Shown here piece after piece: positions 12,607-24,400 of a stretch of 64,000 nucleotides of DNA; within the stretch, counting starts at the first letter, position 1, and every line of letters starts with the position of its first letter. The notes beneath the pieces are model-generated. The model did not search any database. It had not been told where the DNA came from and was given only the letters and a program-made list of their open reading frames with translations. Position numbers and translations under genes: made by a program. Origin of the DNA: Pyxicephalus adspersus (Eukaryota > Chordata > Amphibia > Anura > Pyxicephalidae). Where the stretch lies: the NCBI RefSeq assembly GCF_032062135.1, contig NC_092860.1, forward strand, positions 2,436,588 to 2,500,587, given 5' to 3'.

Positions 12607-13179
12607 ATAAGATATTAAAACTGATTTTTTTGTAAATTTCAATAAAAGAAATAAATAATGAGGTTGTCTCTAGGTCCATAGATGATTATTGGTAATGGCT
12701 TATAGATGGCCGGCACTTTGGCTGAGTTTTAGTGTTTATTTGGCTGGGTTCTTGTGTCTGGTTTATACCAGGAGCAATGTTTTCCTGACTATCTCTGTGG
12801 CTTTTCCCGATATAACTCGGGCTTTATATTATAATAGCCATGACCTCCCTACAAAATTACCAGAAGGTAGAAGGAATCCTAAACACATTTGTCTATTTAA
12901 AAAAGCAGTGAATCTGACATTCAGTGAAACATTCTCTGGTGTAGAGACATCTAGGCCCCCCTTTTTGTATTGAAGGGTCCTATTCCACAAAACGTGAGGA
13001 ACAGAATTTTTTTTTTTACCTTTTTGTTCCCTAATTCTGGAAACCGATTGGCAATGTTTTTTTAATGTTAGATATATCAAAATGAAAACTGTTTTTGTTC
13101 CTTGGCAACCAGACCTTTAAAAAGTGGAGAACAGAGATTTCATAAAACTTAAATGGCGTTCAACAACTTCATTTCCATA

Positions 13180-13572
13180 TACCCTATTTCCCCAAAATAA
13201 GACCTACCCTGAAAATAAACCCTAGCACGATTTTTTTATAATTTTGAGGATGCTCAAAATATAAGCCCTACCCCGAAGATAAGCTACAATATATATAAAT
13301 GCATAGACAAGAAGTGCTCATTTAATGAAAGCACTATTGCTACAAGAAATTGGGGCCAATGGTTCTAAAGGAAATAGAGTCACAAGAAATCCAAGAAGGA
13401 TTTCAGGGTTTAGAGAGTTATGATGATGTTGCAGAATGTGATATGACTATATTTGAAGAAATGTTAGTTGTTGTTCATGAAAAAAAAGTTAACCCCTGAA
13501 AAAAGGCCCTAGTGCATTCTTTGCAGCAAAAATTAATATAAGAAATTGTCTTATTTTTGGGGAAAGAGGGTA
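13180..13572. mobile_element. TA-flanked DNA transposon remnant with TACCCTATTTCCCC ends
   Basis: The left end TACCCTATTTCCCCAAAATA matches the reverse complement of the right end (TACCCTCTTTCCCCAAAAAT). TA at each end suggests a TA target, as in the Tc1/mariner/pogo group. Between them, 13329-13496 is open on the + strand (56 codons, closed by TGA at 13497). It includes LKEIESQEIQEGFQ and AECDMTIFEEML, acidic residues like the C-terminal end of a DDE transposase. I cannot identify a family from so short a piece. The larger element at 19251 has related ends. Confidence 0.65.
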
Positions 13573-14036
13573 TTTATTATAATATTATGACTAACTTTAA
13601 AAAGTGGCAATAAAGTTGTCTCTACAGATGCAAAAGTAGTGAAAATGTGTATAAAACAATCATGTCAAAACTCCATTGTAGACATTCTGTACTTCCAACT
13701 TGTAAAAAAAAAATTAGAATACATTTAAATTAAAGATTACATTTTTTGATAAATGTGTTTAAAAGTGGCATTAAGTAGACCAAAATTAAGAAAAATAGGG
13801 ATCTTTTTAAGTAAATCATCAGTTGATAAATGTGTTCATTTAAAAAAAAAATATTGTCAAAATATTGTTGCTAATCCTAATTGACATTTGAATCTATAGC
13901 AAACTACTACTTGGATGTGGTGATGTTTTTTTGTGTTTTTAGTTTTTTTATTATTATTATTTTCACCCACTGACCCTCACAGTATACACACTTCCTGACT
14001 AAGGTGAAAGTGCTCACTCATCATTCTGATTCCATG

Positions 14037-14248
14037 GAGAAGCAGCTCCATGTCTTAGAGACGATACACTTTCATCAGTGAAGCTGGGTGATCCAGCAAA
14101 CATGGAATGGATTTCTTAAAAGTAATTTGCTATTGTTAGCAAATGTTTTCAATCCTAGACTAGATCCATTCCAGGTTTGCTGGATCACCCAGCTTCACTG
14201 ATAAAAGTGCATCTTCCCCAGCCTTGGAGAGCTTTAATAAATCGGGTT
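14037..14248. mobile_element. Palindromic MITE, family P (copy 2)
   Basis: The central arms GATACACTTTCATCAGTGAA and TTCACTGATAAAAGTGCATC face each other around ATTGTTAGCAAATG. The left outer arm has decayed while the right one still ends GGAGAGCTTTAATAAATC. Confidence 0.75.
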
Positions 14249-15504
14249 CTGTGGGACTACAGAACACCTTACCTTTCTTCATGTTCATAACACAAAAGGT
14301 GATTATGTAGCTGGATGTCCAATACAAATGTCATTTCTCTTTGCTTACACCCTCTACTTTACAATAACTTGGTGCTCCAGCCGCATGGAAGGTTGTAAGC
14401 ATAGTAACCATGAATATTTGTGTATGTTGTTTTTTTACTTTCTGTGTTTGCTACAACTGTATGGATATTAGCAAAAAAACATTCTCTTTTTAATTGTTGC
14501 TAAATTTCTATCTTTAGTTGCCTTGGAGGTTGATCTGTTTATGTTTTCTTTACCTGTCTTGAATGGTTGTTTCTATCAATCAGTCCTCATGCATCATGGT
14601 TTAGGAATAGTGGGATTTCGTAGCTGCCACCGCCCACGTGTTGGCCGAGAATGTCAATGCACACCTTGCTGAGAAGACGTATAGGGATTATCCAGAGTCA
14701 GAATTGTAATCGGGGTAGGGCAGAGGAAACATAGTTTACAATAGCTCATTGTAAAAAAAGAAACAAAACAGTCACATAAATAATCACCAGTTTGTACCTT
14801 TTGTGGTTTTTATTTTTAGAATATTTTTCACTTCTTGATTTATATTCTTTTTGTGGGCTAAGCCTTCTTTTTTGTGCCTTAAAACCGTATAGCTGTTTTA
14901 CAATCCTCTGGGTATTTAAAAGAAGTTATCATTCTAACTATTGGTCCCATTTTCTCCATAATATGCTGAGGTTACCAAAAGATTTGGAGACCTAAAACAT
15001 CTGAACTGTGGAAGTGGTGACCAAGTTAGGCGGATGGGTTAACATATAATGCCATGTTTTGTTTTATGTCTCTGGGTGGAGATGGTCATCTAGCTAGAAG
15101 AAAAGTTTGGCTCTCATGTCATCAGGGCATCTCTAAGATTTCAAGGTTTTTAGGGATCTCAAAACCTTCATTACAGTACTGCAGCCAAGCATCCCATCTG
15201 GTGCTGCTTCTAGGACGCTGTGGTAGGGTGATGCTTCTTTTATTACAATACTTCCATTCTGCAATATAAAACAATGCTTAGAAGATACGGTATCCCATGA
15301 GGGATGGTGGCAGTTTCAAGTACAATTGAAATCAGACTAAACAATATATATTTGCTTAGAAGATGCGATTCTACACTCTGCCTTTGTATCATGTCCTCAC
15401 TCCATGAAAAGATGGCGGCCAAATGTAGTGTGCACAATGGAAGGGGCATATTTATGAGTATCTGTTATCATGAATTATAATAAAATGGTATTCAGAAGTA
15501 ACTC

Positions 15505-15700
15505 TTATAAAGTTACATAGTTAGTCAAGATAAGATATATATATATAAGTCTATCAAGTTCAACCATTGGAGAAATAAACATTTGCCAGATAAAACTTTA
15601 TAGACTTAGTTCATCCAGAGGAAGGCAAATAAAAAAAAAAACAATTGAATGTTCCCTGTATCAACCGTCACCGTTGTCTTTCCTTCCAGGCATTACTTCT
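15505..15700 (+). repeat. Interspersed repeat (GTTACATAGTTAG ... CAAGTTCAACC)
   Basis: The order AGTTACATAGTTAG, then CTATCAAGTTCAACC, then CAGAGGAAGGCAAA recalls a repeat that is widespread in frogs. The class is not clear to me, and the copy is diverged. Ends are approximate. Confidence 0.4.
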
Positions 15701-16344
15701 TAATGATTGTTTAGGTTAAATATAATAGATATTGGAAATAATTCAAGTAGATATAAACCCTTTCACTTAAATCTCATATGAGCCTTAACATGTCAATAAC
15801 ATAACAATAACTTTCATGCTAGAGTTTTCACTAAAAGACGAGGCCTGCCATGAACGTCCTTGTTTAGGCACTCCGTGTTGTGGGGGTAACAACACCCAAT
15901 CTGCCAGCTATGTGCAACCAATATAGACCGATAGCAGCCATTTCAAAGGCAATCATCCCCCACTGCCACTATAGGACAACCAGAGCAACCAAGTCAGCTA
16001 CCTCTTCAGAGAGGAGTATGTGGACATGAAGTGGCTTGAGATCAGAAGCAAAATATGTGATAAAGGTGTAAAAACCGTAACAAAAAAGGAAAACATTTAT
16101 AATATACAGTGCTTGAGTAAATTCAATTTGATCTAGATAGGGTTTACATCTAGGAAGACTTTATTGTGTTAGAAAATGTATATGATGTCCAATTTGGAAC
16201 TTTGATCATGTGATCATACCACCAACCCAACTAAAAGGCATCATAGAAAAATGCTATAAGGGTTTCTGGCCTCTCTCTGCCTCCCCGCCCTATATTGTGT
16301 TACCATACACATTTATTGGTATTGCATTTAAAGCTTATTATATT

Positions 16345-16668
16345 TAGGGGTGTGGTGGTCCGTGGCCTTGGCGGGGCGCACCGGCCAGAGCTGCAGACCA
16401 TGCCATGTATGAAATCCCAGGTTCAGGGCGTTGGGCGGGTTGTCTCTCTAAACACAACCCACCCCTCTCCCATAACAGGCTCAGACCTACGATGGGAGAA
16501 TAGAGGGTTCTGGTATCATGACGTCATATGGGGGGGAAGATTCTTTCTCTTTGATTGACACATAGGCAGGGGTGTAGTGGGGCGGCATGTTTACATAACA
16601 ATGATGCGCATGTGCGCTCACCATGGATAGTACCGTGCCCCTCTTCTTTTTTTATGACTACACCCCTG
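16345..16668. mobile_element. hAT-type MITE, CAGGGGTGTAG family (copy 1)
   Basis: The ends TAGGGGTGTGGTGG and ATGACTACACCCCTG are inverted repeats. The direct repeat ATTATATT lies on both sides (16337-16344 and 16669-16676), an 8-bp target duplication typical of hAT transposons. The length is 324 bp with no coding capacity. It is the same family as 41650-41976 and 44752-45034, but in the opposite orientation. Confidence 0.85.
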
Positions 16669-17865
16669 ATTATATTATACTTGGATTCTAATATTCAATG
16701 ATTCGTTGCCCATTTACAGTGTCTTTCTATTCTTTGCATTGTTTGCAAAGCATGTACTTGTGTTGTTAGCATATCATAGTCGGTTTTTCAAATGTTATAA
16801 TTTGTCCTTGTTCTGTAGGTGATATGATGTCTGCCCTGCTTTTGGGGAATATTATACATCATCAAATATAATAGACATTGTATATCAAGGGGTAATTAGC
16901 AAAGCTTTTTCGGTTTTGCTATTTCATACATAGTTCTGCCGCCAGCAGCTATAAGAATAGTAAATCAGTTGTTTGAGGAGCTCTGATTTATTGGCACAGA
17001 TAAAACTGTAATTTAACCGTAATAGCTAAGCCCGCTATCACCCCTACCATATAATAGTTCACCTGGGTTTATCTTTTTTCCATAGTAAAATCAGATTTTT
17101 ACTTTTTTATGTCCAGATTTATTTTTATATTATTTATATTATTTTATTATGACTTGCATGATTTCATTTAGAAGTCTTACATGATTCTGTCTAACGCAGT
17201 GTTCTTTTTGACTTTGACTGTTTATTTTTCTTGTGTTCTTGTAACATTTTAAATAAAATTTAGCTTGTATTGTTCTTCAGGATGTTCAGTACCTTTATCC
17301 TTTTATCCTGTATAGGAGTAGAAAGGCCGTTCTTTAATATCCTCCAGTGGTCCATTTACCGTGAAAGGGTTTGTTTGTGAGGGCCCCTTTGAGCCTCAAT
17401 AGCAATTCACACTATAAATGGTAATGTTCATGAAAGGAAGAAAAAATAGCTACAGCGAGAAAGGTAAATGTCATTGCTTGCGTTATAGCAAAGCTGTACT
17501 CTCTGTCTTAACATAGTGAACAAGGTGTACATTTACAAGGACATACAAGGAGTTTTTTTTAATTTGTCGCTCCAATACACTATACAAGATACGATGTGTT
17601 CTGTTCCAAGAGCAATCTAAGAAAAAAGCAAGAATGATCACAGACGTTAGAAGGCCACCCACGGGGGGGGGATGTACAATTATCTGACAATCAGGTTTGT
17701 CAGTGAATATAAAAGGGTGAATATGAGCGGTACAGCAGTGGGGGCTGCTTATCTTATGATAGAATACTAACAATCCGAGCACTATTTCTTACTTTTGCTA
17801 GCAATAAACTGTGATTACTGTGATGTGATCAAATGTGTTGTGTAACCCAAAATTCTTTTTAGGCT

Positions 17866-18010
17866 GGGTGGGAAGAAATTTTAGGTGGTGGCCCCTGTAT
17901 TGTAACCAAACTCATCAGTAAACACCCAAAAACAGCCGGGTTACAGAAAAGTACGGGTGGTGGGAGTGGTGGGCACGGGTAAAATGGGCCGGGAAGAACA
18001 GTGAAAAAAA
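17866..18010 (+). repeat. Interspersed repeat shared with 58262-58395
   Basis: It contains GGTGGCCCCTGTATTGTAAC, then CATCAGTAAACACCCAAAAA, CAGCCGG and GGGCCGGGAAGAAC. The same order, with substitutions, recurs at 58262-58395. Class unknown; no ends defined. Confidence 0.55.
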
Positions 18011-18240
18011 TGATTGGTGGTGGATGATGGTGATTTTTTTTTTATTGATCAATTGGAGCAAAAATGCTGAATTGACCAAAAAATCAATAACATATTGACC
18101 ATTTTTTATTAGTATTGGGGCAGAATGTTGATTGAAAATTAATCAGGCATTTTTTTCAATAAGTTGCAAGTAACAAGTAAGTAACAGTAAGTAACAATTG
18201 CATATTACAGTTTGATTATAGAATAAGTTTATTGTATGCT

Positions 18241-18556
18241 GGCAGCATGGTGGCTCAGTAGTTAGCCTTTGCAGCGCTGGGTCCCAGGTTTGAATCCCGG
18301 CAAGGACGCTATCTACATGGAGTTTGCAGGTTCTGTCGTGTTTGTGTGGGTTTCCTCCCACATTCCAAAAACATGCAGTTAGGTTAGTTGGTTCCTCCAA
18401 AAAATTGTCCTTAGACTGTGGTTATGACTATGGTAGGGACATTAGATTGTGAGCTCCTTTGAGCAACAATGGATTAGTGAAATGGCTATGGGCTTTGTAC
18501 AGAGCTGTGTAATATGTTGGTGCTATATAAACATTGTAATATAATAATAATTGTAC
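18241..18556 (+). mobile_element. tRNA-headed SINE with L2-like tail
   Basis: The head GGCAGCATGGTGGCTCAGTA and GGTTTGAATCCCGG match Pol III A- and B-box patterns of a tRNA-derived promoter. The body holds TGGAGTTTGCAGGTTC and TGGGTTTCCTCCCACATTCC. The tail GACATTAGATTGTGAGCTCC, then TAATATGTTGGTGCTATATA, resembles the LINE tail elsewhere in the window, so the LINE machinery probably mobilised it. This is the most complete of the five copies. Confidence 0.8.
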
Positions 18557-19250
18557 ATATAATACTTGTAATAGTTAAATCGTTCATAATATAGGAAATA
18601 GTGAATGCCTAACATCAGTCTAAACATTATGAACACATCAACATATGATCTAACTAACTGGTAACCTTTGTTTGCCTGTTGAGTTGTCTAATGGCTTTTA
18701 GCCTTTTTCTTGTTTTTTTATTAAGAAAAAATAGAGGATCCCCTATCTGGATAAACAACAGGCCACATCCCCAAGTAGAGAAGAAACATATAATTTTGGA
18801 ACTTTTTAGGCCAATTATTTACCAAAGTCAAATTTTTTTAAAAACCTTTATTTCAATATGTAGACATCTTCAAGGCAATTTAGCACTTTAAATGTATTGT
18901 GTGTTAGTTATCTCTGCAGGTTAATGGGTGCATTGGGTATTACAATGAGGGTTAAAATCATAGCTAGGTATGAGATTCAAATTTAAGTCTCTTTGGAGGG
19001 AGGTTACGTGTTAAGGTTTGTAGAGAGGGATTTTCAAGTGTAATTAAACAATGAGGATATTCATCTGTCCCCGTTCCATCATGGACATCGCCATCTTCTC
19101 TCCTCTTCTGTTTGCATTCCATTCTTTGATTGGCTGGGCCAGGATATTGGATCTCTTGGAGTTGCCAGGTGTCTCGGACAACAAACACTGATTTTAAAGT
19201 GTAACTAAACAATGAGGATACCCAGAGATACCTGGGTCCCTGTTCCATCA

Positions 19251-20009
19251 TACCCTGTTTCCCCGATGATAAGACACTGTCTTATTTTTTTTTGAAGGCC
19301 AAAATATGCTCTAGGGCTTATTTTCAGGGGGATGCCTTATTTACCCATGAAGAAGACTACAGTACACAGTTATTGTTCATGTGCCATTCATGTCCACTTC
19401 TGATCAATCTGTGCCATTCATGTCCACTTCAGATCAATCTGTGCCAATCATTGTCCCCTTCTGATCAATCATGTGCCATTCCTGTCCCCTTCAGATCAAT
19501 CTGTGCCAATCATTGTCCCCTTCTGATCAATCATGTGCCATTCCTGTCCCCTTCAGATCAATCTGTGCCAATCATTGTCCCCTTCTGATTAATCTGATCC
19601 ATTCATTGTCCCCTTCTACTGTAATCAATAATATACTGTACCATTTAATGCCCCATTCTAAAGCTTATCGTATATAGAGTGGTATTGCTCACAGCAAAAA
19701 AAAACCTGTCTGAACTCCTGAACAAACTCCTGCAGTCTCCGTTAGGGAGGGATGAGGGAAGCTGCCTGTGTTTGCGTGGGCGGAGTCACGTGTGTTTGCG
19801 TGGGCGGAGTCACTTCAGTCCTGTCACTTCCTCTTCATGAAGAGGACGCACGGAGGAACCACACACGGAGTCACCCACCGCACCACGCGATTCTGGTAAG
19901 TAATCGGTGGGTGGCTTATTTGCGGGGGGGGGCTTATTTTTCATTTTTACCTAAAAAGGGGGGGCTGTCTTATTTGATGGCCCTGCCTTATCATCGGGGA
20001 AACACGGTA
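19251..20009. mobile_element. TA-flanked DNA transposon with TACCCTGTTTCCCCGATGAT ends
   Basis: Its 23-bp terminal inverted repeats differ at one position (TACCCTG versus TACCGTG on the other strand) and begin with TA. This fits TA target duplication. The inside has no transposase; it carries the minisatellite at 19381-19618 and two tandem copies of a 23-24-bp unit (GTGTTTGCGTGGGCGGAGTC) near 19765-19812. Sub-terminal CTTATTTTCAGGGG and GGGGGGCTTATTTTTC repeats echo the ends. It is related to the element at 13180. Confidence 0.8.
19381..19618. repeat. Minisatellite, 30-32-bp unit in a 62-bp dimer
   Basis: About eight units of the form GTGCCATTCATGTCC...GATCAATCT are arrayed head to tail. From 19441 a 32-base unit (GTGCCAATCATTGTCC...) alternates with a 30-base unit (GTGCCATTCCTGTCC...), giving a 62-base higher-order repeat. 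The long open frames here are a by-product of the array. Confidence 0.9.
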
Positions 20010-20410
20010 GGCATCATCTTCTCCCTTTGTTTCTGCATTTTATTCTACGACCATCTTGATTGGCTGAGCCAGAATGATGTAATGCTGGGAGTTCATTTAG
20101 CTCAAATTTGCCAGGTATCTCTTTCAACAAACTGTACATGTGCAGTTTAGCAAGTTTTGACGGATGAGTGGTCAGGCAGCTAAGAATACCCTTTTCAGCA
20201 TTGACTGTCCCTTTCTGCCATAGGGAACTTCCTGATGCAAGTGGAACTTCCATTTCCAGGACCTATTCACTCTTTTTGTGTTTTCCTGCAGTTAGGCTCA
20301 TGAATTTTTTTAAAAATTTTCAGTTACATTCTTTTTGTGTTTCTGCTTCTCTACCAGTCAATGTTTTAGAAAATGTCACATTCACTGATTTATTTATAGA
20401 CCCCTTAGTG

Positions 20411-20882
20411 CAGGGGTGTCCTAAGTTTTTGCGAAGAGGGCCGACCATTCAGCACATACTCAGGGTTAGTGTGGGCGTGGTCTGCGAGGGTCCCAAACAG
20501 CACACGCCCACCAGGGTGACGTGAAAGATTCCCTGTGCACGGAGTCCGGTGTCAGTGCGGGATATGTGCACAGCATGTTCTTGAAATTAAAGTGGGCGTG
20601 GTCTGTGCGGGTCCCGCACAGCTTACGCCCACTCTATTGACGTAGGGGATTCCCTGTGCACACAAGGGGACTCACATCTTGCCGATTATGCCCGGCGAAT
20701 AGCGGGCCGATAATTGATCAACCCTAATGAAATATTAAATAGCTTTTTTTTGTACGTGTGTATTTTATACTGTGGTCAACAATGCTAGCGGGCCGCGTAT
20801 TATTGATGACAGAGGCAGCGGGCCAGTGGAAATCTGAACACGGGCCACAACTGGCCCCAGTGCCGGACTTTGGACATGCCTG
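20411..20882. mobile_element. hAT-type MITE with CAGGGGTGTC / GGACATGCCTG ends
   Basis: The flanks CCTTAGTG (20403-20410) and CCTTAATG (20883-20890) agree at 7 of 8 bases, the size of a hAT target duplication. Inside, a GTGGGCGTGGTCTG unit occurs twice (near 20470 and 20592), each closed by CGCCCAC on the right so that it can fold. It is 472 bp and non-coding. Confidence 0.8.
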
Positions 20883-21867
20883 CCTTAATGTCAGGGTTAT
20901 GATAAGTGTTTGAGACTCCTGATACTTTAGGAAGGACCTTGGTGTTTAATCCTCATGCTCCAAAGTAATAAGGCAGCATGCTGGCTATGACAATATTGCT
21001 GGATATTACTGGGATCAAAGACCTTGATGTTTTATAGCCCTAAATGATTTTTCATTGCCCTTTTCTATTGTCTTTGTTTCCACGCTCAATGGATCGTTAT
21101 TAAAAAAGATCAAATTTGTGCTAGTTTAATAGACATCCCTTGGCATGACTTCTAACAGAAAGCATGAAAAAAGCTGTTTGGAGGTTAAAATGCTTTTGGA
21201 TATGACATTATCCCTTGAGTATTTCTCAAACATGCCTGAATTTATAATTACTTTTTTTTTCTAAAGCAAAATACACTGTAAACCAAATATCCCTGTTTAT
21301 TGGCAGGATTTTAAAGGGAAACCCTACAGTAAACAATTCATCTGTGCACCAAGCGAATGTCACTTGCAATTCTTATCAACAGAGAAACATGCTGGACACA
21401 TATGGTATTAACTATATACAAGTGCTGCCTATTCCCGATGTTCGCCCACGGGGAGCACAGTACAAAACAGTAATCAAGGCAGGCTTTACTCATTGAAGAC
21501 AATAATATATACTCAGATTGCAATTACATAGACATGAAAAGGATTTTGTCAATTCTGCTTTGCAGACTAATTGAGTTTCAAATTTTTGTAGACTCCAGTG
21601 TAATTAAGACATTTTTGGAAGGCTTGTTTTAATTATTTTAAGCCATTTTCTCATATTTTTTTTCTTTTCTATTTTTCTTTTCTTGTAAAGCTGTAGGAGG
21701 GGGTAACTCAATGACTGGACACCTACAAATAACACCTTTATTCTGGCCCGGGGATACTAGCGCATAGTTGAATATGCAGGCGTATTCTGACCACGATATG
21801 TTTCCCTAATCATGAAAAGGAAAGTAGATCTAAGCTCATTGATCAAAATGTTACAAATGTTCTAACA

Positions 21868-22557
21868 CAGGGGTGTCAAACTCAAATACAAAGAGGGACA
21901 AAATTAAAAACTTAGACAAAGTAGCGGACCAACCTTGAAATTTATTGAAAAAAATGAGGAAATGTTTCCTTCTCATTAGATATAAAACCTTTTCATATGG
22001 AAACAAAGAGGTTTTGCTTCAATCTGGAACAAGCTTATAATAGAGAAAGAGGCAAAAAAAAAAAATTAAATTTTATTTAAGAACAAATCTTATGCCTCTT
22101 TCTCTATTTGTAGCCTTCTGAGTTAAATTCCAATGGTAACCTTTTTGCACAGGCTAACAATAATAATAACAATATTCTTCTATGAAAATCCAACCATTCA
22201 AGTCCATGCCTTGGAGTCGCAGGGAAAAGCTGAGGCGGAGTGCTGGAAATGCCAGACATGGGCAATGTGGAGCTAAATCTTATGAGTGGCCCGCCGCTGG
22301 AACTCTCTCTTCATTGAAATAGCGCCGCTACTAAACTTCTCAGCATTATTTGCGTCTATAAAATAGTCCAATGAGGGGCCACACATAGGCAGAGAGCCCG
22401 CTGGTCTATAGACGCGAGTGATGCCGGGAATTGTATTACCGGCTTTATGTCAATGCAGCGACCAGCCAGCTGCAGTTTATATTTAGGATTCCTTTGGGGC
22501 CAAAAAAAGGACGTTGGGGGCCAGATTTGGCCCCCTGGCCAGAGTTTGACACCCCTG
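21868..22557. mobile_element. hAT-type MITE, CAGGGGTGTCAAACTC family (copy 1)
   Basis: Begins CAGGGGTGTCAAACTCAAAT and ends CCAGAGTTTGACACCCCTG. The flanks TTCTAACA (21860-21867) and TCCTAACA (22558-22565) match at 7 of 8 bases. At 690 bp it is the longest copy of this family here, and no transposase frame remains. Confidence 0.9.
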
Positions 22558-23156
22558 TCCTAACATATTAAAGTAGAACTATGGCCTACCATTAAAAATG
22601 CACTAAGGTACCTAATTAAAAATGCATCCTCTTGCAAAGTCCCACAAATACTTGATGATTCCGCCAGTAAATTCTGCCGAATTCAGTGTCTTGTGATAAC
22701 AAAGCACCGGTCCAGATTTTAGGGCAGAGTTGCCACGCCCGTATGGGCTGTGATTGCTTGAACTATGGTCGGATGTTGGGGATATGGCTGTCAACATTGT
22801 CACCAAGCAGTGTCTGGTAAGAGAGTATATGAATTGATCAAGGGATTTAAAGGAAATATTGTGTTTAATTTAAGAGGTATGTATACCACATGGTCACATG
22901 AACCTTTATTGATGTAAATTTAAGTATTTTTTTTAATTTTTTGTTAAATCCTGCAATTCTAATTACACTTAAAGATCCTACCACCACCTTCTTCTTGTTT
23001 CCAGTTGTCACCTTATCATATGCACTCTTGGTTCAAACTACAAGCTGATCTTCATATCTTGGCTGGCATACTCCACCGGTATTAGAATACCTGTCCTGAG
23101 CAATTTTACTGGATCGAATGCATATCGAACATTTATATTATGGGGAAAATGACAAA

Positions 23157-23196
23157 TGTATGTGTATATATGTGTGTGTATATATGTGTGTATGTA

Positions 23197-23252
<56 letters not shown>

Positions 23253-23254
23253 TA
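23157..23254. repeat. Compound TG/TA/CA microsatellite
   Basis: Runs of TGTGTA, then (TG)n, (TA)n and (CA)n follow one another, making a near-palindromic tract of about 100 bases. The open frames on both strands are artefacts of the repeat. Confidence 0.95.
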
Positions 23255-23775
23255 CCCTTATAAACCCTTATACAGGTTTTTATATAGGCTGTTCAATTAC
23301 TATTCTCCTACATGAGCCTAAGCCAAGTTTATGCCAATATACTTTACATTAGAATCCATTGGATCCACAATTGTTCATTAAACCACCACTCTATGAAAAA
23401 TGCAATCTATCTATAAATATGATTAATAAATGTGCAGGTTTCCTAATTAGCAATATTTCTTAATCAATGTTCTCTCTCAGTGCCAGTCAGGTCTAAAGGC
23501 GCTAAAAGATTGTCTCATTAGAAAGCTAATGGAGCTTGTCTGGGATTCTAATTCTATTTCCTTATATACAGAATCACCAGATAGAAAATGTAAAAATCTG
23601 TGTATGAAATGCAAGAATCAAAGAGAAATAAACCGTGAAAGTCAGAAATAACTTCCAGGTAAATGTTTCGGTAACAGCGCAGAATGTGTACCTAAAGTAA
23701 CACTTAGTTTCCCTTTCACACATAATAATATTTAAATTATGACTAAGTAATAAAGAATATTCTATAGTACTTATT

Positions 23776-23992
23776 GGGCCTTATTTATTAGCCTGATTTA
23801 TTATAGGTTTACATGACAGAAGAAGATAGACCATCATAAGAGAACCTGAGTGATCCGGTAAAGCTGTATGGATCTGGTCTACGATTAAAAACATTTGTAA
23901 AGTAAAGTTTACGAATTCATTCCAGGATTACACAAGTTCTCTCATGATAGTCTATCTTCTCCAGTCGTAGAGAGCTTTAATACCGCAGGCCC
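23776..23992. mobile_element. Palindromic MITE, variant subfamily (copy 6)
   Basis: GGGCC...GATAGACCATCATAAGAGA on the left faces TCTCTCATGATAGTCTATC on the right around a TTTGTAAAG centre, and it closes GCAGGCCC. It shares its outer ends and ACCTGAGTGATCC with family P, but the AGATAGACTATCATG arm is specific to this variant and to 61660-61856. Confidence 0.7.
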
Positions 23993-24083
23993 ATTATCTC
24001 CAAGCTCTTCCTCTATCATAATGAACAGGAAATTCTCTAGCAGACCTTTTTTTTAATTCTCTATTATAGGGAACCCATTAGAG

Positions 24084-24400
24084 CAGGGGTGTCAAACTCA
24101 AACACACAGAGGACCAACATTAAAAACTTAGACACAGTTGCAAAAAATTGAGGAAGTTTTTCCTTCTCATTAGATATAAACCCTTTTCATATGGAAACAA
24201 AGCGGTTTTGCTTCACATTCAATCTGGAACAACCTTATAATAATGAATTGGAGTAACACCGCTAATACAATTCCCTGCATCTAAAAAATAAAAGAATTGT
24301 AGTGGCCAGCTGCAATTCATATTTAGAATTTATTTGGGGGCCAAAAAGATTTCTTTTTGGGGGCCAGATTTGGCCCTCGGGCCAGAGTTTGACACCACTG
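24084..24400. mobile_element. hAT-type MITE, CAGGGGTGTCAAACTC family (copy 2)
   Basis: A perfect 8-bp direct repeat, CATTAGAG, flanks the element (24076-24083 and 24401-24408). At 317 bp it is an internally deleted relative of 21868-22557, sharing AACTTAGACA, TTCTCATTAGATATAAA and the GGGGGCCAGATTTGGCCC end. Confidence 0.92.

Larger units (their letters stand above)
19035..20135 (+). repeat. Tandem dimer of a ~155-bp repeat, second unit split by a transposon
   Basis: Unit 1 (about 19035-19190) and unit 2 (about 19193-19250 plus 20010-20135) share AACAATGAGGATA, GTTCCATCA, ATCTTCTC, GATTGGCTG and GCCAGGT in the same order. Unit 2 is interrupted exactly after TTCCATCA by the element at 19251-20009. 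Unit 1 reads TTCCATCATGGACATC across the same point, so it serves as the empty site. Confidence 0.75.

Noticed and set aside
18241..18310. tRNA gene suggested by A- and B-box-like sequences
   Set aside because: There is no cloverleaf, and the sequence continues into a SINE body and LINE-like tail. It is a SINE head.
19292..19588. 98-codon open frame with regular CHSCP-like repeats, and a regular repeat that could suggest a CRISPR array
   Set aside because: It is a head-to-tail minisatellite without distinct spacers, in a vertebrate intron. The repeating peptide is a consequence of the array.
23038..23352. Open frames on both strands with runs of YI, HT and CV residues
   Set aside because: They are translations of the compound TG/TA/CA microsatellite.
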